The translations under genes were made by a program, and so were the position numbers. A stretch of DNA of 36,235 nt, taken from contig JASLLI010000008.1 in assembly GCA_030747125.1 (NCBI GenBank), positions 1 through 36,235 on the forward strand, written 5' to 3'. This DNA comes from Fidelibacterota bacterium (GTDB taxonomy: Bacteria > Fidelibacterota > Marinisomatia > SCGC-AAA003-L08 > D37C17). Below are positions 18,450-26,402 of the stretch, piece by piece. Within the stretch, counting starts at the first letter, position 1, and every line of letters starts with the position of its first letter. The notes beneath the pieces are model-generated. The model worked only from the letters and a program-made list of their open reading frames with translations. It ran no database searches and was not told the origin of the DNA.

Positions 18450-18504
18450 GGCTTTCTGTTTAAAGCCCATTAATTGCGGGAACAACTCAATTCACCCCGC
18501 ATTA
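18450..18504 (+). promoter_or_regulatory. Two adjacent hairpins in the HtrA leader region
   Basis: The first hairpin is GGCTTT / AAAGCC (18450-18467) with a 6-base loop. The second is TAATTGCGGG / CCCCGCATTA (18471-18480 and 18495-18504), with one bulge and a 14-base loop. Both precede the ribosome-binding site (AAAGGA near 18520) of the HtrA gene. They might form a structured 5' leader, or the first might be a weak terminator-like element. Confidence 0.4.
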
Positions 18505-18538
18505 GCAAGGGACAAATTAAGAAAGGAAAAACGCATTT

Positions 18539-19906
18539 ATGAAAAAATTTATCCCCTTTTTCATTTTTACAATACTATTTGCATTCCCCTCTAAAAAAGA
18601 TTTCAGCGAAGCATTCATAAGAGTAGCTGAAAAAGGAAACCCGGCAGTGGTGTCCATCACTTCAGAAAAAGTTATCTCCCATAACTATCACCAGTTTTTT
18701 GCCCCATTTGGAGACAGATTTTCGCCGGATGAATTCAGAGGTAAATCATTAGGTTCAGGAGTCATAGTTGATGCTGAAGAAGGCATCATCGTTACTAACA
18801 ATCATGTCATCGAAGGGGCAGAAGAAATTAAAATTCTCCTTTATGATAACCGGGAAATTGAAGCGGAAATTATCGCCACAGACCCTCCCTCTGATTTGGC
18901 AGTACTGCAGGTTGAACCGGATGATTTAACCCATGTAAAACTGGGTAATTCTACTGACCTTTCCGTTGGTGAATGGGTGGTCGCTATTGGGTCTCCATTC
19001 GGTTTGCATTTAAACCATACCGTCACAGCAGGTATTGTGAGCGCCATTGGCCGCTCTGATGTGATTTCTCGAAATAATTTTGAGGATTTCATTCAGCATG
19101 ATGCAGCTATAAATCCGGGAAACTCGGGAGGTGCACTTTTTAATCTTGACGGCGAATTGGTAGGCATCAATACTGCTATAGCAACAGATGGCTATTCCAG
19201 AGCAAACGCAGGGGTAGGATTTGCCATTCCCATCAACATGGTAAAAAGAGTCATGGAAGACCTCATTGCAGATGGAAAGGTAACCCGTGGCTGGCTGGGT
19301 GTACAGATTCAGGATGTTGACGAAGGGATGGCAAAAGCATTGCGGTTGAATAATCATAATGGGGCTATTGTTAGCCAGGTCATTCAGGATAGTCCTGCTG
19401 AAGATGCAGGGATGGAGGAACAGGATGTAATCGTATCTGTTAATGGTAAATCCGTAGATAATTCTTCAAAATTAAAAAATCTTATTTCGTCAGGAAGGCC
19501 TGATGATGAAACCAGACTCACAGTGATTCGCGATGGCAGGGAAAAGGATGTAGTAGTTACCCTGGGTACCCGCCCCGGTGAAAAAGAACTGCGTGAATCC
19601 TACCGCACAGGAGGCACTCTCTACGATCTGTTAGGGCTTAAGGTAGAGCCTTATACTGCAGATGAAGAGGCTTCCTTCAGTTTTGGCTCAGGCGATGGTG
19701 TTTTGGTGGTGGATGTTAAAGGAAATTCCTCAGCGGCAAAAAATGAAATCCGCAGAGGGGATGTCATAACAGAGGTAGGTAAAAATGAAATAACCTCTGT
19801 AAATGATTATAAAGCAGAGGTAAAAAGTTATTCCAAAGGTGATACCATCATGCTGAGGATAGTCAGAAACGGAAGTCCATTATTTATTGCATTTGAAATT
19901 GAGTAG
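18539..19906 (+). CDS. HtrA/Do-family periplasmic serine protease (DegP-like)
   Basis: Envelope quality-control protease and chaperone of the DegP/DegQ group. The 455 aa contain a signal peptide (residues about 1-17), a trypsin-like domain and two PDZ domains. The catalytic triad is complete: His89 in TNNHVIEG, Asp119 in PPSDLAVLQ, and Ser196 in NPGNSGGAL. The oxyanion and specificity region follows as GFAIPINMV. PDZ1 spans about 255-345 (GWLGVQIQDV start) and PDZ2 about 365-450. AAAGGA upstream of ATG 18539 supports the start. The gene stands alone, divergent from the SDR gene and closed by its own terminator. Structured repeats in its leader may regulate it. DegP and DegQ cannot be separated on sequence alone. 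Confidence 0.95.
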   Translation: MKKFIPFFIFTILFAFPSKKDFSEAFIRVAEKGNPAVVSITSEKVISHNYHQFFAPFGDRFSPDEFRGKSLGSGVIVDAEEGIIVTNNHVIEGAEEIKILLYDNREIEAEIIATDPPSDLAVLQVEPDDLTHVKLGNSTDLSVGEWVVAIGSPFGLHLNHTVTAGIVSAIGRSDVISRNNFEDFIQHDAAINPGNSGGALFNLDGELVGINTAIATDGYSRANAGVGFAIPINMVKRVMEDLIADGKVTRGWLGVQIQDVDEGMAKALRLNNHNGAIVSQVIQDSPAEDAGMEEQDVIVSVNGKSVDNSSKLKNLISSGRPDDETRLTVIRDGREKDVVVTLGTRPGEKELRESYRTGGTLYDLLGLKVEPYTADEEASFSFGSGDGVLVVDVKGNSSAAKNEIRRGDVITEVGKNEITSVNDYKAEVKSYSKGDTIMLRIVRNGSPLFIAFEIE

Positions 19907-19933
19907 AATTTTAAAACCTTAATCATATTAATG

Positions 19934-19958
19934 AAAGGCCTTTTATAAGAGGCTTTTT
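19934..19958 (+). terminator. Intrinsic terminator after HtrA gene
   Basis: Stem AAAGGCC-type arm against GGCTTT, with an inner GCC(T)TT / AGAGGC pairing, followed by TTTTT on the plus strand. It begins 28 bases after the HtrA stop and ends one base before the sufS stop codon, so the convergent suf operon may also use it from the other side. Confidence 0.65.
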
Positions 19959-19959
19959 G

Positions 19960-21168
19960 TTATCCCTCAAACATTTCCACAGCTTTCATAATGCCTTCAG
20001 TGAGTCGATCAATTTCTTCTTTGGTATTATATAGGTAAAAGCTGGCACGGTTGGTGGCAGGTACCCCTAATTTCTGCATAATGGGCTGGGCACAGTGATG
20101 TCCCGCTCTGATGGCAATTCCAAAAGTATCTAAGATATGTGCAAGGTCATGGGAATGCACATTGCCTACATTAAAACTTATGACTGCTCCCTTGTCTTCT
20201 CTGTCACCATAAATTTTGAGTCCGGAAATCTCTGCTAATTTTACACGGGCATAGTCGTGCAATTCCTTTTCAATGGCAGACACATTTTCCATTCCTAATT
20301 CTGACAGATAATCAATAGCTGCCCCCAATCCGATTACCTGTGCAATATTTGGAGTGCCGGCTTCAAATTTCCAGGGAATGTCGTTCCATGTGGAGCTTTC
20401 CATTGATACGGTACGAATCATTTCTCCACCTCCCAGAAATGGATCCATCTCCTCTAACAATTCAGGCTTTGCATAGAGTGCTCCCACTCCTGTGGGACCA
20501 AGCATTTTATGTCCGGAAAAGGCAAAGAAATCGCAGTCCAGACGGGTAACATCAACAGCATGATGGGGGGCAATCTGAGCACCATCCACCAAAACTTTAG
20601 CATCACAGTTATGTGCAAGACGCACAATCTCTTCAACGGGATTTACGGTTCCAAATACATTTGACTGATGAATCACACAGACCAATTTAGTTTTATCCGT
20701 GAAATATTTATCTGGCTCTGACAAATCCAATTTGCCGTCTTTGGTAATGGGAATGTATTTCAATGCAGCACCACTTCGCTCACAAAGGAGCTGCCAGGGA
20801 ATAATATTGCTGTGATGCTCCATTTCTGTAATGAGGATTTCATCCCCCGCCTTCAGGTTCTTTCCGCCCCAGCTATATGCAACCAAATTAATTGATTCAG
20901 TGGTTCCCCTTGTAAAAACTATAGAGCGGGAATCTTCTGCATGAATAAACGAGGCTGTTTTATTGCGGGTTGATTCATAGGCTGCAGTGGCTTCTTCAGC
21001 TATTCTGTAAATACCCCGGTGGATATTAGAATTATAATTCTCGTAATATTCTCTTAAAGTATCAATGACAGCCTGTGGCTTCTGGGTGGTTGAGGCATTG
21101 TCCAGAAATATCAATTCAGGATTATGTGTAAAGATGGGAAAGTCATTTCGTATTTGTGTTATGTTCAT
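19960..21168 (-). CDS. sufS: Cysteine desulfurase SufS
   Basis: PLP-dependent type II cysteine desulfurase that supplies persulfide sulfur for iron-sulfur cluster assembly. Counted from the ATG at 21168 it is 402 aa, close to the usual 405-410. A longer reading from GTG 21222 adds 18 residues that lack family similarity, so ATG 21168 (MNITQIRNDFPIF) is chosen. Lys221 in FSGHKMLGP binds PLP; Cys359 in RAGHHCAQP is the persulfide-forming residue; the LDNAST N-terminal motif and the EMEHHSNI histidines are present. It is the last gene of the SUF operon, 146 bases after sufT, so it may have separate expression control. SufU is its usual sulfur acceptor when both are present. Confidence 0.96.
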   Translation of the reverse strand: MNITQIRNDFPIFTHNPELIFLDNASTTQKPQAVIDTLREYYENYNSNIHRGIYRIAEEATAAYESTRNKTASFIHAEDSRSIVFTRGTTESINLVAYSWGGKNLKAGDEILITEMEHHSNIIPWQLLCERSGAALKYIPITKDGKLDLSEPDKYFTDKTKLVCVIHQSNVFGTVNPVEEIVRLAHNCDAKVLVDGAQIAPHHAVDVTRLDCDFFAFSGHKMLGPTGVGALYAKPELLEEMDPFLGGGEMIRTVSMESSTWNDIPWKFEAGTPNIAQVIGLGAAIDYLSELGMENVSAIEKELHDYARVKLAEISGLKIYGDREDKGAVISFNVGNVHSHDLAHILDTFGIAIRAGHHCAQPIMQKLGVPATNRASFYLYNTKEEIDRLTEGIMKAVEMFEG

Positions 21169-21242
21169 AGTAACTATCTTTGATATTTTCTGAAATTGGA
21201 ATCTGTGTTCACTTTCTACCACAATTCCAAGTCTGTTGTTTT

Positions 21243-21263
21243 CCCCTCCTGTCTGAGGAGGGG
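21243..21263. repeat. Perfect hairpin in sufT-sufS spacer
   Basis: CCCCTCCT and AGGAGGGG, 8 bp perfectly paired around a 5-base loop, within the 146-base gap between sufT and sufS. No T-run follows on the minus (coding) strand, so a simple terminator is unlikely. The C-rich/G-rich arm style resembles the inner arm of the 10783-10856 element. Confidence 0.6.
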
Positions 21264-21314
21264 ATTAAGGGGTAGTCTGCAAAGAAAAAAATGAATCAAC
21301 CACGGAAGGAATGT

Positions 21315-21872
21315 TCACATCATCCCCAGCTGTAATTTGGCTTCATCACTCATCATATCCCTTTCCCAAACGGGTTCCCAAACAATTTCCACCACTACTG
21401 ATTTTACACCGGGTACCGTACCCACTTTACTCTCAGCATCCTGAGCAATTACCGGCCCCATACCGCACCCTGGTGCGGTGAGGGTCATTTTGATTCCCAC
21501 ATGACATCCATCTTCTTTTTCTTCTAAATGAAGATCATATATCAACCCCAATTCCACAATATTTACGGGAATTTCAGGGTCATATACGGTTCTCAGTTGC
21601 TCCCAGACCCAATCTTCTTTTACTGCATCGCCAGGCGTATAGTCAATTTCCTTATCTTCCTTCTTAGCAGTGGGTTTAAGACCAATGGCATCTGCATTTT
21701 CCCCGGATATTTTCACCAGATTCCCATTCACATAGAGGGTATAATCCCCGCCTAAAGCCTGGGTAATGCGTACATGTGTTCCCTTCAATAGTTTGATAGG
21801 GTCTCCGGAAGGAATTAATACTGCTTCACAGTCCCGTTCAACGGTTAGGAGTTTAATATTTTGTTCCGACAT
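21315..21872 (-). CDS. sufT: SufT, DUF59/MIP18-family Fe-S assembly factor
   Basis: A 185-aa protein of the SufT type: an N-terminal beta-rich module (residues about 1-75) followed by a DUF59/MIP18 domain (about 85-180). The MIP18 part shows VYDPEIPVNIVELGLIYDL and the LTAPGCGMGP loop, whose Cys sits at the position conserved in the family. SufT helps maturation of Fe-S proteins under high demand, as shown in Staphylococcus. It lies 2 bases after sufU on the same strand and is followed by a long gap before sufS. The N-terminal module separates it from stand-alone 100-aa DUF59 proteins such as PaaD. Confidence 0.92.
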   Translation of the reverse strand: MSEQNIKLLTVERDCEAVLIPSGDPIKLLKGTHVRITQALGGDYTLYVNGNLVKISGENADAIGLKPTAKKEDKEIDYTPGDAVKEDWVWEQLRTVYDPEIPVNIVELGLIYDLHLEEKEDGCHVGIKMTLTAPGCGMGPVIAQDAESKVGTVPGVKSVVVEIVWEPVWERDMMSDEAKLQLGMM

Positions 21873-21874
21873 AC

Positions 21875-22315
21875 TTATTCCGTTTTGATTATTTCGTTGG
21901 TATTATCCAAAGCACCGCGAAAGGTATGCCAGGCAAGGGTAGCACATTTCACTCTGGCAGGATATTTATGCACACCTCCCAGTACTTCCATTTTACCCAA
22001 TTCTGCTCCCCCTTCCCCTGTGGTTGCCAATGTAATAAAATCTTCAAATAACCGGGTTGCTTTACTCACTTCTAACCCTGCTAAGGCACTAGTCATTATG
22101 GAAGCAGACGCTTTGGAAATTGCACATCCTGATCCCGTAAAAGATACTTCCTCCACAATACCATCCTTCTCTTTTACATATACAGACAAATTATCACCAC
22201 AGAGAGGGTTTTGCCCTTCAGCGTGGTGACTGGCATTTTCAAGTTCATGAAAATTTCTAGGATTCTGATTGTGGTCAATAATAAGCTGTTGATATAAATC
22301 CCTGAAGACATCCAT
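21875..22315 (-). CDS. sufU: SufU sulfur-transfer/scaffold protein
   Basis: A 146-aa protein of the IscU/NifU-N superfamily, SufU subtype. Metal/sulfur ligands are Cys39, Asp41 (LCGDNL), Cys64 (GSGCAIS) and Cys124 (RVKCATLAW). The extra segment between the second and third Cys, about 18 residues longer than IscU, and the lack of the IscU LPPVK motif identify SufU, which in Bacillus is a zinc-dependent sulfur acceptor from SufS. It starts 2 bases after sufD and precedes sufT by 2 bases, so translation is tightly coupled. No sufE is present in the window, which fits SufU as the SufS partner. Confidence 0.95.
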   Translation of the reverse strand: MDVFRDLYQQLIIDHNQNPRNFHELENASHHAEGQNPLCGDNLSVYVKEKDGIVEEVSFTGSGCAISKASASIMTSALAGLEVSKATRLFEDFITLATTGEGGAELGKMEVLGGVHKYPARVKCATLAWHTFRGALDNTNEIIKTE

Positions 22316-22317
22316 TT

Positions 22318-23568
22318 TTATAGAAAGCCTCCCAATTTACTTTCTATAGCTTGGGATACGATTTTTGAGAAAGTCTCGTCATTGCATTTTTCCACCACTT
22401 CATTAGCAAACCCCTTTACCATGAGTTGGATACCATCCTTTCGGCTTATCCCGCGGGATTGAAGATAAAATAAACTGTCTTCATCAATTTGTCCTGTGGT
22501 TGATCCATGGCTGCATTTCACATCGTCTTCATAAATTTCCAGTTGGGGGATGGAATTCATTCTGGCATCCGGAGAAATAAGCAGATTCTGATTTGTTTGA
22601 TGTGCGTTGGTTTTTTCAGCCTCCTTATATACATTTGCCAACCCTCTGAAAACACCAGTGGATTTATCAGCAAGGATTCCCTTAACAAGCTGGCGACTGC
22701 TACAATGAGGACTTTCATGGTGCATAACGGTAGAAATGTCAATATGCTGTTTCCCTGAAGGAAGAAATAAGCTGTTGAAGCTGCAGTCTGATCCCGGTGA
22801 ATGGAGATGAATATTGGCATCCCTTCTCAGAAAGCTGCACCCCAATTCAATGCTGCTATAGCTGAGGGCGGCATCTTTTTCAAGGGCTGCATTAAAAGAA
22901 GAAAATTGCCCTGATTTCTCATTTCTCTTTTGCAGGGTATTCCAGGTTAAATGGGCATTCTCATGAATAATACATTCCGTAACGCCATTTACATACCAGG
23001 AATGGCTGTCACCACTGTACTCCGTTTCTCTAATGTGAAGTTGTGATCCGGGTTGGAGATTGAGCAGCAGGCGGGGGAAAATTCTGTTCTCTCCCGTCCC
23101 CAGATTTATCTGAATCAGATGTAAAGGTTGTTCAATTTTTCGCCCTTCCGTCACATTTATCACCGTACACGATTGAAACAGAGCAGTATTCTCTGCAATA
23201 AAAGGAGAAGCGTGAATATCCGCAACTCCTCCCACTTTCTCATTGGTGTGAATTTCCTGAATGTCAGAATGATAATGGATGAGTTTCATTCCTTCAGGAA
23301 GCGTTTCGGGTACTAAGACTTTCCCATTTACAATAAAGACATTGGTGGCATCTGTATGCATTAAAAAGTCAAATTCATCCCGGGAAAAATCTAATTTTTC
23401 TGAAATGACAGGGGCATTTTTTAATAGAAATGGTTCCGGGTTAGAAAAGCGCCAATTTTCATGTGTGGAATTGGGGTATCCCTCCTGTTTGAAGTACTCC
23501 CAGGCCAGAGAAGCTTCTTCGCTTAAAATGGAAGTTCGTATTGAGTCAGTAGTTATGGATTCCATCAT
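22318..23568 (-). CDS. sufD: Fe-S assembly scaffold subunit SufD
   Basis: A 416-aa SufB/SufD-family protein with a right-handed beta-helix core; pairs with SufB and SufC as SufBC2D. The C-terminal SUF signature is present: DDVKCSHGSTTGQIDEDSLFYLQSRGISRKD-type order at about residues 345-375, including the conserved Cys-Ser-His-Gly, and then KGFANEVVEK. The N-terminal helical part (about 1-100), ending in NGKVLVPE, is typical of SufD and shorter than SufB's. The start codon follows the sufC stop directly (TAAATG). Position and length separate it from sufB. Confidence 0.93.
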   Translation of the reverse strand: MMESITTDSIRTSILSEEASLAWEYFKQEGYPNSTHENWRFSNPEPFLLKNAPVISEKLDFSRDEFDFLMHTDATNVFIVNGKVLVPETLPEGMKLIHYHSDIQEIHTNEKVGGVADIHASPFIAENTALFQSCTVINVTEGRKIEQPLHLIQINLGTGENRIFPRLLLNLQPGSQLHIRETEYSGDSHSWYVNGVTECIIHENAHLTWNTLQKRNEKSGQFSSFNAALEKDAALSYSSIELGCSFLRRDANIHLHSPGSDCSFNSLFLPSGKQHIDISTVMHHESPHCSSRQLVKGILADKSTGVFRGLANVYKEAEKTNAHQTNQNLLISPDARMNSIPQLEIYEDDVKCSHGSTTGQIDEDSLFYLQSRGISRKDGIQLMVKGFANEVVEKCNDETFSKIVSQAIESKLGGFL

Positions 23569-24327
23569 TTAGTCCGCTGCTGTTAATTCCTTTTCAATCC
23601 ACGAATACCCTTTTTCTTCCAATTCATTGGCTAATTCCATAGTACCTGATTTCACCAGTTTCCCGTTCATGAGTACATGCACAAAATCTGGCTGCATATA
23701 ATTGAGGATGCGCTGGTAATGGGTGATTAAAATGAACGATCTTTCCGGAGAGCGGTAGTCATTCACTCCCTGCGCGACTATTTTCAATGCATCAATATCC
23801 AGCCCTGAATCTGTTTCATCCAGGATAGAAAGCTGTGGTTCAAGGGTAATCATTTGCAGAATTTCATTCCGCTTCTTTTCACCACCGGAGAATCCGTCAT
23901 TAACCGGGCGGTGAATAAAGCTCTCATCAAGGGCTACCTCTTTCAGTTTTTCCCGAACCATGGCCAGAAAATCAATGGCATCCATTTCGTCTTGACCTCT
24001 GCTTTTGCGAATAGCGTTCACCGCAGCCTTCAGGAAATACATATTATTCACACCGGGAATTGCCACCGGATATTGAAAGGAAAGAAACAATCCCGAACAG
24101 GCTCTGTCCTCCGGGGTTTTATCCAGTAATGACTCATTGTTAAATGTAATATTTCCCTGCGGAACAGTGTATTTATCCCTACCTGCCAACACATTGGCAA
24201 GGGTACTTTTGCCGGTTCCGTTCCTGCCCATGATCACATGCAGTTCTCCAGGCTTCACCTCAAGGTTGATGCCTTTCAGAATTTCCTTCTCTTCTACCTG
24301 TACATGCAAATTTTGAATGCTCAGCAT
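23569..24327 (-). CDS. sufC: Fe-S assembly ATPase SufC
   Basis: A 252-aa ABC-type ATPase that energises the SufBC2D scaffold; soluble, no membrane domain. Walker A is GRNGTGKST near 35-43, Q-loop LSFQYP at about 82-87, signature FSGGEKKRNE, Walker B LSILDETDSGLD (D-loop included), and the H-loop is in ILITHYQRIL. The ETDSGLD form of the Walker B/D-loop and the GEKKRNE signature are specific to SufC. A 79-base spacer carrying heptad-type repeats separates it from sufB; it abuts sufD. Confidence 0.97.
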   Translation of the reverse strand: MLSIQNLHVQVEEKEILKGINLEVKPGELHVIMGRNGTGKSTLANVLAGRDKYTVPQGNITFNNESLLDKTPEDRACSGLFLSFQYPVAIPGVNNMYFLKAAVNAIRKSRGQDEMDAIDFLAMVREKLKEVALDESFIHRPVNDGFSGGEKKRNEILQMITLEPQLSILDETDSGLDIDALKIVAQGVNDYRSPERSFILITHYQRILNYMQPDFVHVLMNGKLVKSGTMELANELEEKGYSWIEKELTAAD

Positions 24328-24350
24328 GTTATTTTATTCTCCCTCTTTTG

Positions 24351-24404
24351 AAACTTGAAATTGGATACTTATTTATTTCAACTCATTCTAAATTCATAAT
24401 CAAC
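24351..24404. repeat. Degenerate heptad repeats in sufB-sufC spacer
   Basis: The 79-base gap between sufB and sufC is largely heptad-like. AAACTTG and AAATTGG are adjacent on the plus strand at 24351-24364. On the minus strand AATTTAG and AATGAGT are adjacent (24384-24397), with a further AAT-initial unit two periods on. The array sits inside the operon and is therefore transcribed. Confidence 0.5.
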
Positions 24405-24406
24405 CT

Positions 24407-25843
24407 TCACCCTACAGCGCCTTCCAGGCTCACTTCCATGAGTTTCTGGGCTTCAACGGCGAACTCCATGGGCAGCTCTTTAAATACTTCCTTGCAGAAA
24501 CCATTTACAATAAGAGATACGGCATCTTCAGTGCTGATCCCCCGTTGATTGCAGTAGAATAATTGATCTTCCCCGATATTGGAGGTGGTTGCTTCATGCT
24601 CCATTTGTGCAGTAGAATTGCGCACATCAATATAAGGGAAAGTATGGGCACCGCATTCATCACCAATCAATATTGAATCACATTGCGAAAAGTTTCTGGA
24701 ATTCTCTGCTGATTTCATAATCTTCACTTCACCGCGATAGGTCTGCTGGCCTTTTCCTGCTGAAATCCCTTTTGAGATGATGGTAGATTTGGTGTTCTTC
24801 CCCAAGTGTATCATCTTCGTCCCTGTGTCCGCCTGCTGGAAATTATTGGTAAGGGCTACGGAGTAAAATTCACCTACTGAGTCATTCCCCTGTAAAATAC
24901 AGGAGGGGTATTTCCAGGTAATGGCAGAGCCTGTCTCTACCTGTGTCCAGGATATTTTTGATTTATCTCCTCTGCATGCTCCCCGCTTGGTGACAAAATT
25001 GTAAATGCCGCCCTTACCTTCTTTATCCCCGGGATACCAGTTTTGCACAGTGGAATATTTAATTTCTGCATTCCCCAGTGCTACCAGTTCAACCACAGCA
25101 GCATGGAGCTGATTTTCATCCCGCATGGGGGCTGTGCAACCCTCAAGATAGCTAACATGGCTGCCTTCATCTGCTACAATGAGAGTGCGTTCAAACTGTC
25201 CTGTGTTGGCAGCATTGATACGAAAATAGGTGGAGAGTTCCATAGGACAACGCACACCTTTAGGAATATAAACGAATGAACCATCACTGAACACTGCAGA
25301 ATTTAGAGTGGCATAGAAATTGTCTGTGTAGGGAACCACCGAGCCTAAGTATTTCTGCACCAATTCGGGATGGTCTTTCACAGCCTCAGAAAAAGAGCAG
25401 AATATAACTCCTGCCTTTTTTAGGGTATCCTTAAAAGTAGTAGCTACGGATACGGAGTCAAAAACAGCGTCAACAGCAACCCCTGCCAACATTTTCTGCT
25501 CGTCTAATGGAATCCCCAATTTATTATAGGTATCCAGAATTTCAGGGTCAACTTCGTCCAGGCTGTTCAGCGTTTTCTTTTTTGGAGCAGAATAATAGCT
25601 GATGGATTGATAATCAATGGGAGGATAATGCACCTTTGCCCAGGTTGGTTCTTTCATATTCAGCCAATGGTGGTAGGCTTTCAGCCGCCATTCTAACAAC
25701 CATTCCGGCTCTCCTTTTATGTCTGACAGGGCACGAATGACCCCTTCATCCAATCCTGGCGGGAAGGTATCCTGAGCAACTTTAGTTTCAAATCCATACT
25801 TATATTCTTCCGCTATGGATTTCTTTATAATTTCATTTTCCAT
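24407..25843 (-). CDS. sufB: Fe-S assembly scaffold subunit SufB
   Basis: A 478-aa core scaffold of the SufBC2D complex, on which the cluster is built. The family landmarks are clear: [48 protein letters not shown], and a C-terminal segment [22 protein letters not shown]-type order with the conserved Cys residues, then [10 protein letters not shown]. Length is normal (E. coli 495). It is the first assembly gene after the Rrf2 regulator (18-base gap), with no obvious Shine-Dalgarno sequence before ATG 25843. Order B-C-D matches other SUF operons. Confidence 0.97.
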   Translation of the reverse strand: MENEIIKKSIAEEYKYGFETKVAQDTFPPGLDEGVIRALSDIKGEPEWLLEWRLKAYHHWLNMKEPTWAKVHYPPIDYQSISYYSAPKKKTLNSLDEVDPEILDTYNKLGIPLDEQKMLAGVAVDAVFDSVSVATTFKDTLKKAGVIFCSFSEAVKDHPELVQKYLGSVVPYTDNFYATLNSAVFSDGSFVYIPKGVRCPMELSTYFRINAANTGQFERTLIVADEGSHVSYLEGCTAPMRDENQLHAAVVELVALGNAEIKYSTVQNWYPGDKEGKGGIYNFVTKRGACRGDKSKISWTQVETGSAITWKYPSCILQGNDSVGEFYSVALTNNFQQADTGTKMIHLGKNTKSTIISKGISAGKGQQTYRGEVKIMKSAENSRNFSQCDSILIGDECGAHTFPYIDVRNSTAQMEHEATTSNIGEDQLFYCNQRGISTEDAVSLIVNGFCKEVFKELPMEFAVEAQKLMEVSLEGAVG

Positions 25844-25861
25844 TTTCAGAATTCAGAGTTT

Positions 25862-26266
25862 TCAGGTTAGCTGGCTGGTAATATCACCTACACGGATATC
25901 ATTAAACATATTTCGGATATTATCATTAATTTTGTTAATTGGCATACGGATATTGCAATTACCAATCTGCACACAGTCAGAATTGATATTGCAGTCCACC
26001 ATACCCAGAGGTCCTTCCAATTCTTCAATAAACTGGGTCATCCTCACTTTTTCCAATCCCTTTCGGATTTTGTACCCTCCCCGGGGACCCTGCACTGCTT
26101 TTATATAATTCAGCTTTACCATCTGCTGCAGGGTTTTTGCCAGCAGTTCCTGGGGAATCATATATGATGCAGCAATTTCTTTTGCTGAGCAAAGACTGTT
26201 CCCACTCTGCCGGATATGGCGCAGGGCAATGAGAGCATACTCTAATTTTCTAGTTAATTTAAGCAT
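25862..26266 (-). CDS. Rrf2-family (IscR/SufR-like) Fe-S-sensing regulator
   Basis: A 134-aa winged-helix regulator expected to sense Fe-S status and control the SUF operon it heads. The DNA-binding part (about 1-70) has the Rrf2 wing motif VQGPRGGYKI. Three cysteines at residues 92, 98 and 104 occupy the same numbers as the [2Fe-2S] ligands of E. coli IscR; residue 107, His in IscR, is Arg here, so the fourth ligand must differ or be labile. The gene is 18 bases upstream of sufB. A palindrome lies about 64 bases upstream of its start, consistent with autoregulation. IscR, SufR and a generic Rrf2 name are all possible; context favours a SUF repressor. Confidence 0.9.
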   Translation of the reverse strand: MLKLTRKLEYALIALRHIRQSGNSLCSAKEIAASYMIPQELLAKTLQQMVKLNYIKAVQGPRGGYKIRKGLEKVRMTQFIEELEGPLGMVDCNINSDCVQIGNCNIRMPINKINDNIRNMFNDIRVGDITSQLT

Positions 26267-26314
26267 GATAAAAAGGAAATAATCCTGTGGGGAAATTTAC
26301 CGGGGTTAAAATTG

Positions 26315-26385
26315 GATGGCAAAGCTTTTAATACGAGTATTTAAGTCGGGTTTAATTTTATACCCACCAAATTAGTTTTGCCATC
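26315..26385. repeat. Long-range inverted repeat enclosing suf promoter region
   Basis: GATGGCAAA (26315-26323) and TTTGCCATC (26377-26385) are exact reverse complements, 53 bases apart. Between them lie the AATAC/GTATT palindrome and a small GGGT/ACCC hairpin. Together they could fold as a three-armed structure, either as DNA or as leader RNA between the floA operon end and rrf2. Confidence 0.55.
26330..26341. promoter_or_regulatory. Candidate Rrf2 operator upstream of the suf operon
   Basis: AATACGAGTATT: perfect 5-bp arms AATAC/GTATT with a 2-base centre; further flanking bases partly extend the symmetry. It lies 64-75 bases upstream of the rrf2 ATG, a usual position for an autoregulatory site. 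The core differs from the long E. coli IscR consensus, so the link to this regulator is inference. Confidence 0.4.
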
Positions 26386-26402
26386 TGTTAGACGGAAATA
26401 GT

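Noticed and set aside
19010-19357. 115-codon minus-strand open frame inside the HtrA gene
   Set aside because: Shadow frame of the protease and first PDZ domain; Cys/His-rich low-complexity product typical of antisense translation.
21169-21222. GTG-started 18-residue extension of SufS
   Set aside because: SufS proteins begin near the ATG at 21168 (MNITQIRNDFPIF); the extension is spacer sequence.
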